DNA of 5,139 nt from NCBI GenBank assembly GCA_014377145.1, contig JACMQE010000185.1:1-5139 (forward strand), in the 5' to 3' direction. How positions within the stretch are numbered: position 1 is the stretch's first letter; each line of letters opens with the position of its first letter. The position numbers and the translations under genes are program-made. The DNA comes from Glaciimonas sp. (lineage in GTDB: Bacteria > Pseudomonadota > Gammaproteobacteria > Burkholderiales > Burkholderiaceae). This document shows positions 1 through 5,139 of the stretch, piece after piece. Below the pieces are notes generated by a model that did no database searches, was not told the origin of the DNA, and was given only the letters and a program-made list of their open reading frames with translations.

Positions 1-848
1 GGATAACCATCGGCATAGCCGCAAGCTACCACGCCGACTACCATCGGTTCAGCCGATACAAAACGACTACCGTAGCCAACTGCTTCACCAGCTCCAATTT
101 TATGGATACCGATAATCCGGCTAGTCAAAGTCATTGCCGGACGCAAACCAAACGCTTCAGCGGTGTCACCACCTGGCGTCGCGCCATAGAGCATGACACC
201 ACAGCGCACCCAATCAGAACGTATTTCAGGATGCATCAGATCGGCGGCAGAGTTTGCAATGCAGCGCTCCCCTACAAGTCCAGCAATGCCACGCTCAAAA
301 CGCGCCACTTGTTGTATTAATGAAAGCCCCAGATTTTGCGGATCCTCGGCATTGGCAAGATGCGTCATTAACGTTATATGGCCGATCTCCGGCAATGCCC
401 GCAGACGCGCATATGCGTAACGGAAAGCTTCTGGCAGAAATCCCAGACGATTCATGCCGCTATTCATTTTAAGATGAACGTTAAGCTTAAAAGACCTCGG
501 TTGTAACAACAAAAATTTTGCCAGCAAATCGATCTGCTCGCTACAATGCACAGTAGTCTCAAGCTGTGCCGCAAAAATGGTATCAAGATCGGCGGTATCA
601 AAAAAGCCTTCCAGCAGCAAAATTGGCTTTTTCCAGCCAAGTTCGCGCAACCGTACAGCATACTCAGGCTCGACCAATGCCAAACCATCAGCTTTGGTAA
701 AACCACGCATCCCGCACTCCAGGCCATGTCCGTATGCATTAGCCTTTAAAATGGCCCAGACTTTAGCATTCGGCGCACAGGCTTTAGCAATTTGCAGGTT
801 ATGTTGAAGAGCGGAAACATCAATAGTGGCAACGATAGGCCTTGGCAT
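1..848 (-). CDS. alr: Alanine racemase, 3' end cut off by the window edge
   Basis: PLP-dependent racemase that interconverts L- and D-alanine in the cytoplasm, supplying D-alanine for peptidoglycan. The 282 complete codons start at ATG 848-846 with MPRPIVATIDVSAL, a typical Alr beginning. The PLP-binding motif ILKANAYGHG places the Schiff-base lysine at Lys35. HLKMNSGMNRLGF follows (Lys127, Arg134, the region that holds the carbamylated lysine and substrate arginine in Bacillus Alr; the KMNSGMNR form is common in proteobacteria). Then come MTHLANAE (161-168), the RCGVMLYG block (215-222), and AVGYGSRF, whose Tyr259 is the expected second catalytic base. The fragment breaks off in the conserved GYADGYP. 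Family members are about 355-375 residues, so roughly 80-90 C-terminal residues lie outside the window. There is no clear Shine-Dalgarno sequence before the start (minus strand GCTATTTTTATG), but no other start fits the family. It is divergent from lplT. It could equally be named dadX; nothing here shows a catabolic dad operon. Confidence 0.95.
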   Translation of the reverse strand, partial: MPRPIVATIDVSALQHNLQIAKACAPNAKVWAILKANAYGHGLECGMRGFTKADGLALVEPEYAVRLRELGWKKPILLLEGFFDTADLDTIFAAQLETTVHCSEQIDLLAKFLLLQPRSFKLNVHLKMNSGMNRLGFLPEAFRYAYARLRALPEIGHITLMTHLANAEDPQNLGLSLIQQVARFERGIAGLVGERCIANSAADLMHPEIRSDWVRCGVMLYGATPGGDTAEAFGLRPAMTLTSRIIGIHKIGAGEAVGYGSRFVSAEPMVVGVVACGYADGY

Positions 849-1099
849 AAAAATAGCTAACGCAAGTAATACGATTGACTTACTATTTTACCGGATGCTA
901 CAAAAAGAGAAATCACCGAATCACGATCAAATGCAACTAAGCACCACCAAACGTAATCAATTCTTATCGACCTTAATCAACCCTACATTAGCCGCAATCC
1001 ACCTTACCAGAAACGATTTGAAATACGAGACGCCATAAACTTGGGCTAGCCATATTTTCATGGTATAAAGCATGCCGGGGACACTGGTTACATTTTAAG
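849..1099. other. Divergent intergenic region between alr and lplT
   Basis: These 251 bases carry no convincing gene; the short open frames have no family-like sequence and no ribosome binding site. The right end holds a good promoter for lplT, listed separately. For alr, a TAAAAT hexamer on the minus strand (RC of 885-890) is a possible -10 about 40 bases before the start codon, but no matching -35 is visible. On the plus strand TTGACT (875-880) and TACAAA (899-904) are spaced by 18 bases and could form a second, weaker upstream promoter towards lplT. Both weak candidates are guesses from consensus matching only. Confidence 0.5.
1041..1069 (+). promoter_or_regulatory. Probable sigma-70 promoter of lplT (extended -10)
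   Basis: TTGGGC (1041-1046), a 17-base spacer and TATAAA (1064-1069), with the extended -10 dinucleotide TG at 1061-1062 (TGGTATAAA). The -35 box matches consensus at only 3 of 6 bases, but the extended -10 can compensate. Transcription would begin near 1076, leaving a leader of about 25-30 bases before the lplT start codon, a sensible distance. Seen by consensus matching only. Confidence 0.5.
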
Positions 1100-2368
1100 A
1101 TGCGGATGAATCGCGGTTTTTATACCATTATGGCGGCGCAGTTTTTTTCGTCGTTGGCCGATAACGCCCTACTTATAGGGGCGATTGCCTTACTGATTGA
1201 AATATCGTCTCCGACCTGGATGACGCCGTTACTCAAACTATTTTTTGTCCTCTCTTACGTCCTGTTAGCGCCTTTTGTTGGTGCGTTTGCCGATTCTTTG
1301 CCTAAAGGCCGCGTGATGTTTTTCACCAACCTCATCAAGATTTTGGGTTGCATGATGATGTTTTTCAGTATCCATCCTCTCCTATCGTATGCGATGGTTG
1401 GTTTCGGTGCTGCTGCATATTCCCCCGCAAAATACGGTATTCTGACTGAGCTGTTACCTGCCGAAAAACTCGTTGCTGCAAATGGCTGGATAGAAGGCTT
1501 GACAGTTTCGTCGATTATTCTGGGCACAGTAATGGGTGGAGCGCTTGTCAACCCGCATGTATCCGCTGTGCTATTGTCGCTGTATGTACCGGTACTCAAC
1601 TGGAGTCCGAATACCCCCACTCAGGCGGCCCTCAGCGTGGTTGCAGGACTGTATATTATTGCCGCCATATTCAACCTGAAAATTCCAGATACTTGTGTGC
1701 GCTACCCTCATCAGGAGCGTAATCCTATCAAATTGGTAGCCGATTTTGCTCAATGCAATAGTATCCTGTGGAAGGACAAGCTGGGGCAAATCTCTCTCGC
1801 GGTCACGACATTGTTTTGGGGTGCTGGGGCGACGCTGCAATTTATTGTTCTAAAATGGGCCGAGAAATCTCTTCATATGCCACTCGATAAAGCAGCAATT
1901 CTACAAGGCGTAGTGGCAGTCGGTGTTGCTATCGGGTCTATTACAGCAGCTCGCTTCGTTCCATTACAGAAGTCATTGTCGGTAATGCCGATGGGTATTG
2001 TAATGGGTTTGGTTGTCATGTCCATGACACTGGTGCACTCAGTCTGGATAGCCTACCCATTGCTGGTACTGATTGGGGCTTTGGCGGGCTACTTTGTCGT
2101 CCCGATGAATGCGCTGCTACAACATCGGGGACATATCCTGATGAGCGCGGGTCACTCAATAGCAGTACAAAATTATAATGAAAATTTGTCTGTATTGACC
2201 ATGCTGGTACTCTATGCAATTTTAGTAAAATTAGACATGAACGTCAATTTTGTGATTATCATGTTTGGCCTGTTCGTTGCTGGAACCATGTTTTTGGTTA
2301 TGCGCAGACACGCGGCGAATCAGCGAGATAACGATTCGCTGACCTTAATAGGTGAACAGAAGCATTAA
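1100..2368 (+). CDS. lplT: Lysophospholipid transporter LplT (MFS)
   Basis: Inner-membrane major facilitator that flips lysophospholipids, mainly lysophosphatidylethanolamine, to the cytoplasmic face for reacylation. The 422-residue protein is almost wholly hydrophobic, as expected for 12 helices; E. coli LplT is about 397. Landmarks shared with E. coli LplT are DNALL (21-25), the MFS loop motif APFVGAFADSLPKGRVM (57-73), GFGAAAYSPAKYGILTEL (101-118), KLVAANGWIEG (123-133), TLFWGAGATLQF (237-248), FVVPMNALLQHRG (332-344) and SAGHSIAVQNYNEN (349-362). The tail after about residue 402 is charged and cytoplasmic. A second ATG at 1106 gives MNRGFYTIMAAQFF, which looks more like other LplT N-termini, and AAGA at 1097-1100 is a weak ribosome binding site spaced better for that start; the true start may be 1106. 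In E. coli lplT is followed by aas, the acyltransferase partner; here no acyltransferase is adjacent. Divergent from alr, convergent with the DUF1853 remnant. Confidence 0.93.
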   Translation: MRMNRGFYTIMAAQFFSSLADNALLIGAIALLIEISSPTWMTPLLKLFFVLSYVLLAPFVGAFADSLPKGRVMFFTNLIKILGCMMMFFSIHPLLSYAMVGFGAAAYSPAKYGILTELLPAEKLVAANGWIEGLTVSSIILGTVMGGALVNPHVSAVLLSLYVPVLNWSPNTPTQAALSVVAGLYIIAAIFNLKIPDTCVRYPHQERNPIKLVADFAQCNSILWKDKLGQISLAVTTLFWGAGATLQFIVLKWAEKSLHMPLDKAAILQGVVAVGVAIGSITAARFVPLQKSLSVMPMGIVMGLVVMSMTLVHSVWIAYPLLVLIGALAGYFVVPMNALLQHRGHILMSAGHSIAVQNYNENLSVLTMLVLYAILVKLDMNVNFVIIMFGLFVAGTMFLVMRRHAANQRDNDSLTLIGEQKH

Positions 2369-2453
2369 GATTGATCATTCTACGTTGGCTGCATTGGAAT
2401 CCGACAAGCTGATTAGACAGGAATCACTATCTGATCATTGACAATCCTCGCCT
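2369..2453. other. Short convergent spacer downstream of lplT
   Basis: This stretch lies between the lplT stop codon and the stop codon of the decayed DUF1853 gene. I find no stem followed by a T-run that would make a good intrinsic terminator in either direction. An 8-base direct repeat, TGATCATT, occurs at 2372-2379 and 2432-2439; it is too short to interpret. Confidence 0.4.
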
Positions 2454-3240
2454 CTATTCGGCCCGTGCAACCCAATCAACTAGCAAGATAAATCCTCGCT
2501 TACTTTCTAGATCTCCAACACCATAGGAGCGCATTGCTATCAGCATAACCGGTGAGCATTCATGCTCGAAATACGCCTTCAGGAATTGACGCATTTCAAA
2601 TACACTCAAGGTATCTTTCTACATGGCCTTAATGGAGCTAACCAGCGCAGTTTAGATAGAATGAGATAACGCGCACTACCATCATTGCCACCAGATTCAA
2701 CGTATACCAATAACTATGACAGACATATCCGACACACCAAGTTTGCTAGGAACGATAAAGTTCTTCTCTGAATGAAATAACCAGCCCTTCACCAGCATCC
2801 GGGCCGCAACCACTGGTGCGGTCAAGTAGCTTTAGGCAAATGGGTATTACGACAATATTAATTGACGATGAAGAATTTTATGAATTTTTTGCCCTAGCGT
2901 GTCCAACAATAAAATTTTATAGTGAGCTCCCAATACGTCGGGCAGGCAGACTCTTGCAATAAAGTTAAACTCTTCGAGAGTCTCACCTTTGTCAGTCCTG
3001 ACCTACAAACCGTGCGATTAACATGTGATGCTCTTGAGAAAACGCTATGAGGTTTTCGGCATATAAAATAAGCCGAGTCGAAGTTAAGGTACTAATAAAG
3101 GCATGTAAGACGAGGCCAATCAGCGGCAATATAAACGACCTTACCCTACATTGCGGTGCATGGATATCCAGAAAATCATGCCCATCCAACATTCATATAA
3201 GCGCTCTTACGTGCAGATCGTTGAAATTATTTTCAAACCG
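2454..3240 (-). pseudogene. Decayed DUF1853-family gene
   Basis: No intact gene exists here, but minus-strand translations in three frames give, in order, the landmarks I associate with the DUF1853 family (function unknown). About 3240-2992: NDLHVRALI, a TGA stop (3195-3193) where the family has a Trp, MLDGHDFLDIHAP, then RLILYAENLIAFSQEHHML and ARFVG. After a frame change near 3000: RTDKGETLEEFNFIAR, the family's RT-GE-DF-like segment. One frame over, near 2940-2900: YWELTIKFY. Back in the earlier frame: DTLGQKIHKILHRQLILS, stops TAA at 2849-2847 and 2834-2832, LVKGWLFHSEKNF, and KLGVSDMS, then a TGA at 2699-2697. Shifted again: ARYLILSKLRWLAPLR. Then, after a TAG at 2621-2619, a C-terminal run with FLKAYFEHE and RGFILLVDWVARAE, ending at TAG 2456-2454. 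At least five in-frame stops and several frameshifts are needed, so it is clearly non-functional. The segment between HAFISTL and TRLILYAE seems shorter than expected, suggesting a deletion. The original start is uncertain; ATG 3265-3263 is a candidate. The identification rests on memory of the family, not a search. Confidence 0.75.
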
Positions 3241-3304
3241 ATAAAATTAAACCTGAAAGACGCATGATTGATCTGGCTATACTTTTGAAAAAGATTAAGA
3301 AGTG

Positions 3305-4198
3305 TTACTCGCTGGCGGGTGCATAACACCTCATTGCCAGACATAAGTCGTCCCATGCCCTGGCTTTTTCTGATGGTTTGCGCAATAAATATGCCGGATG
3401 ATAAGTCACCACCAATGGTAATCCAGCATAGCGATGTACGGTTCCACGCAAGGTCGAGACTGGTGTCGTCGAATCGAGTGCCAATAGCGTTAATGCAGCC
3501 GTCTTACCTAGTGCGACCAATACACTCGGCTGCATTAACGCAATTTGGCGCTGTAAATACGGTAAACATGCGGCAACCTCTTCTGAGGATGGTGGCCGGT
3601 CGCGTCCCTTATCATCCGTTGGATGACACTTAACGATATTCGTAATATATGTATTTGCGCCACGGCTGACGCCAATGGCTGCCAGCATGTTGTTTAGCAG
3701 CTTGCCAGCAGAGCCAATAAATGGCTCGCCCTTTCGATCCTCTTCACGACCCGGTCCTTCTCCGATGAATAACCATTTGGCACTTTCGTCACCACCACCA
3801 AAAACAGTATTCTCACGACCTTGGCACAACCCGCACCGGGTACACTCCGCTACAGCGGACTTGAGACATCGCCAGTCCATAGAGGCAGGATTTGCCAATA
3901 ACATTCCGTCAGCAAGTTTAGGAGACGAAACAAGCATCGCTGATACAGGTAATGATGCGTCATCTTTCGAAGCGACCATGGAATCATTGACTACGGGTAT
4001 ATGGGCCGGCATTGAGGTCGCCATAATAGGCTTTGCTGCCTCTTTTAGGGATGCTGCCAGCATAGGTGTGACGGTTGCCACGGGCTCTACCACCTCTAAA
4101 TACGTTATTTCTTTGACCATCTCTACATGCCGCCGCACCCATAGCGGGCCAACGCCACACTCGTCCAGAAAAGCGCTACGCCAATTAAGTGTATTCAT
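3305..4198 (-). CDS. Family 4 uracil-DNA glycosylase, iron-sulfur type (SPO1 DNA polymerase-related)
   Basis: Removes uracil from DNA, starting base-excision repair of deaminated cytosine. The 297-residue protein has its catalytic domain from about residue 108. The 4Fe-4S ligands are expected to be Cys119 and Cys122 (ECTRCGLC), Cys191 (NIVKCHP) and Cys211 (VAACLPYL). The uracil-pocket motif is GEGPGREEDRKGEPFIGSAG (146-165), and HPAYLLR (267-273) is the second active-site motif, with His267. Thermophilic family 4 enzymes are near 200 residues; the extra length is an N-terminal extension. It opens with a short block, AFLDECGVGPLWVRR (9-23), which I recall from other Burkholderiales homologues and which supports this start. 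Residues 27-105 follow as an Ala/Val/Met/Ser/Pro-rich, probably disordered linker. The start ATG (4198-4196) overlaps the rimI stop by 4 bases (ATGA), so translation is likely coupled. Stop TAA is at 3307-3305. Third gene of the tsaB-rimI operon. It could be called udg, but that symbol is ambiguous between families, so it is left blank. Confidence 0.93.
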   Translation of the reverse strand: MNTLNWRSAFLDECGVGPLWVRRHVEMVKEITYLEVVEPVATVTPMLAASLKEAAKPIMATSMPAHIPVVNDSMVASKDDASLPVSAMLVSSPKLADGMLLANPASMDWRCLKSAVAECTRCGLCQGRENTVFGGGDESAKWLFIGEGPGREEDRKGEPFIGSAGKLLNNMLAAIGVSRGANTYITNIVKCHPTDDKGRDRPPSSEEVAACLPYLQRQIALMQPSVLVALGKTAALTLLALDSTTPVSTLRGTVHRYAGLPLVVTYHPAYLLRKPSEKARAWDDLCLAMRCYAPASE

Positions 4199-4686
4199 AA
4201 AGACAGCCGCATTACAATCGCGTCTTCACGACATTCCCCAGCAGTTGGATAATATCCAGGTCGGATGCCAATCTGAACGAAGCCATAACGCTGATAAATG
4301 GTGATCGCGCGTTGATTTGATGGCCGCACTTCTAGCAACACCGACTCCATGGTGTTATCCCGCGCCAGTGTGACAACCTTATCAAGCAAGTTTTTTCCGA
4401 GACCTCGTCCGTTCAGATCAACGTGAACACTTATATTTAACAAATGTGCTTCATCGACTACTGACATAATAAAAAAATAGCCAACCAATCGGTAACTGGC
4501 ATCACGCAGTGTCCAACATTGATATCCGCTCTTAATTGAATCGTAAAAATTGCCGTACGTCCATGGTTGCGAATACACCCGTTTTTCAATTTCGCCCACC
4601 TCTTCCAGGTCATCAATCGACATAAGGCTAAAAGACAACGGCAAGGCCAATATATTTTTTCCGCGCTGGCCAACATTGGAAGTCAT
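4195..4686 (-). CDS. rimI: Ribosomal-protein-alanine N-acetyltransferase RimI (GNAT)
   Basis: Cytoplasmic GNAT enzyme; in E. coli and Salmonella RimI transfers acetyl from acetyl-CoA to the N-terminal alanine of ribosomal protein S18. The 163-residue protein shows the order expected of RimI: IEKRVYSQPWTYGNFYDS (33-50, the substrate-side RimI signature), VDEAHLLNISVHVDLNGRGLG (77-97) ending in the acetyl-CoA pyrophosphate-binding loop NGRGLG, then LLEVRPSNQRAITIYQRYGF (117-136). Glu119 and Tyr131 are 12 residues apart, as are catalytic Glu103 and Tyr115 of Salmonella RimI. The C-terminus has GYYP (144-147) and REDAIVM (153-159), also family signatures. Length is slightly above the roughly 150 usual; the first 15 or so residues are extra. 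The start ATG (4686-4684) overlaps the tsaB stop TGA (4685-4683), and its own TGA (4197-4195) overlaps the glycosylase start. Pairing with tsaB is common in bacteria. Confidence 0.95.
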   Translation of the reverse strand: MTSNVGQRGKNILALPLSFSLMSIDDLEEVGEIEKRVYSQPWTYGNFYDSIKSGYQCWTLRDASYRLVGYFFIMSVVDEAHLLNISVHVDLNGRGLGKNLLDKVVTLARDNTMESVLLEVRPSNQRAITIYQRYGFVQIGIRPGYYPTAGECREDAIVMRLSL

Positions 4687-5139
4687 GTTGTCACCTTGGC
4701 AGCGCGCTCAGCCTTGGTAAATGCCACTTTATTGCGAAGATACAGAGGTTTTGCCTCAGTTGCGGGCATTCCTAACCCTTGCTGGAACGCCCTCAGTCCA
4801 AGCTGTGCAATTTGGTGCGCATGCGGCATCAAAACTGGTTTAGCATCGATGGTAAATGCAGCACCACCAAACAACTCTGAATATGCCGATAATCCATTGC
4901 CACAAGCCAATACGCTACTTAACGGCATCACCAAAGTTGGTGACGTCAGCGTTGGTTCAACTATCACTTGCCACGTATCAATAACATAACGGTACTGGGC
5001 CCAGTACACCTCACCCATACGCGCATCCAGTACACTTAATACCTCTTTAGCACCATAAGCTTCATAACAAGCATGTGCCATTGCCGCCAAAGTTACTATT
5101 GGCAACACCGGTAAGTCAATACCAAACGCCAGCCCTTGA
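4683..5139 (-). CDS. tsaB: tRNA threonylcarbamoyladenosine biosynthesis protein TsaB, 5' end cut off
   Basis: TsaB is the catalytically inactive ASKHA-fold partner of TsaD; with TsaE they transfer threonylcarbamoyl from the TsaC product to A37 of tRNAs reading ANN codons (t6A). The frame is open to the right window edge and holds 151 complete codons plus one base, so about 75-80 N-terminal residues, including the first ATPase-like lobe, lie outside. Visible signatures are QGLAFGIDLP directly at the edge, followed by the PIVTLAAMAHAC helix (13-24 of the fragment), SVLDARMGEVYWAQY (35-49), the LACGNGLSAY glycine turn (about 82-91), and the C-terminal AKPLYLRNKVAFTKAER, very typical of proteobacterial TsaB. 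A GTG at 5108-5106 could look like a start, but the family match continues upstream of it, so it is an internal Val. Stop TGA (4685-4683) overlaps the rimI start by 4 bases. First visible gene of the operon. Confidence 0.94.
   Translation of the reverse strand, partial: QGLAFGIDLPVLPIVTLAAMAHACYEAYGAKEVLSVLDARMGEVYWAQYRYVIDTWQVIVEPTLTSPTLVMPLSSVLACGNGLSAYSELFGGAAFTIDAKPVLMPHAHQIAQLGLRAFQQGLGMPATEAKPLYLRNKVAFTKAERAAKVTT

Noticed and set aside
826..1038. 70-codon open frame on the plus strand across the alr start and the intergenic region.
   Set aside because: It overlaps the alr N-terminus antisense, has no ribosome binding site and no recognisable sequence.
2909..2920. Perfect palindrome ATAAAATTTTAT.
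   Set aside because: Low-complexity A/T sequence inside the decayed gene; no partner site.
2948..2983. Seven-base inverted repeat AGACTCT...AGAGTCT, with a small ACTCT-TCG-AGAGT hairpin inside.
   Set aside because: It lies within the pseudogene, is short, and is expected by chance in this length; no T-run or known operator form.
3047..3244. 65-codon open frame on the plus strand.
   Set aside because: It is antisense to the N-terminal part of the DUF1853 remnant, has no family-like sequence and no ribosome binding site.
2369..3304. Possible insertion sequence or phage remnant in the gene-poor stretch.
   Set aside because: No terminal inverted repeats, target duplications or transposase/integrase motifs were found; the DUF1853 reading explains most of it.
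3301..3330. Inverted repeat GGTGTTA/TAACACT around the glycosylase stop codon, followed on the minus strand by a T-rich stretch: possible intrinsic terminator.
   Set aside because: The stem is short and A/T-rich with a 16-base loop, it begins inside the coding region, and the T-run is interrupted. The operon probably once continued into the DUF1853 gene.
3675..4304. 209-codon open frame on the plus strand opposite the glycosylase gene.
   Set aside because: It is a shadow of the glycosylase frame; the minus-strand product has clear motifs, while this one is Ser/Pro-rich without any recognisable domain.

Overview
The window is a chromosomal housekeeping segment of a betaproteobacterium. The proteins look most like those of Burkholderiales, and LplT in particular resembles Oxalobacteraceae homologues as I remember them; this placement is from memory, not from a search. 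By eye the base composition is below what most Burkholderiales have. One gene of the cluster is in ruins, which fits a lineage losing genes.

Layout: (1) 1-848, minus strand, the first 282 codons of alanine racemase (alr), running off the left edge. (2) 849-1099, a divergent intergenic region with a good extended -10 promoter for the gene to its right. (3) 1100-2368, plus strand, lplT, an MFS lysophospholipid flippase. (4) 2369-3304, about 940 bases without an intact gene. Most of it (about 2454-3240, minus strand) can be read as one decayed gene scattered over three frames. The recovered peptide pieces match, in order, the landmarks of the DUF1853 family. (5) 3305-4198, minus strand, a family 4 (iron-sulfur) uracil-DNA glycosylase with a long N-terminal extension. 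(6) 4195-4686, minus strand, rimI, a ribosomal-protein-alanine N-acetyltransferase. (7) 4683-5139, minus strand, the C-terminal 151 codons of tsaB, running off the right edge.

tsaB, rimI and the glycosylase gene are joined by two 4-base ATGA stop/start overlaps and are almost certainly one translationally coupled operon. The DUF1853 remnant lies just downstream on the same strand and was probably its last gene. lplT converges on this remnant and diverges from alr. The working parts are tRNA t6A modification (TsaB), ribosomal protein S18 acetylation (RimI), uracil repair, lysophospholipid import for membrane remodelling (LplT) and D-alanine supply for peptidoglycan (Alr).

I see no tRNA, rRNA, CRISPR array, insertion sequence or phage gene, and no candidate for a new system. 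The most informative item is the DUF1853 pseudogene.
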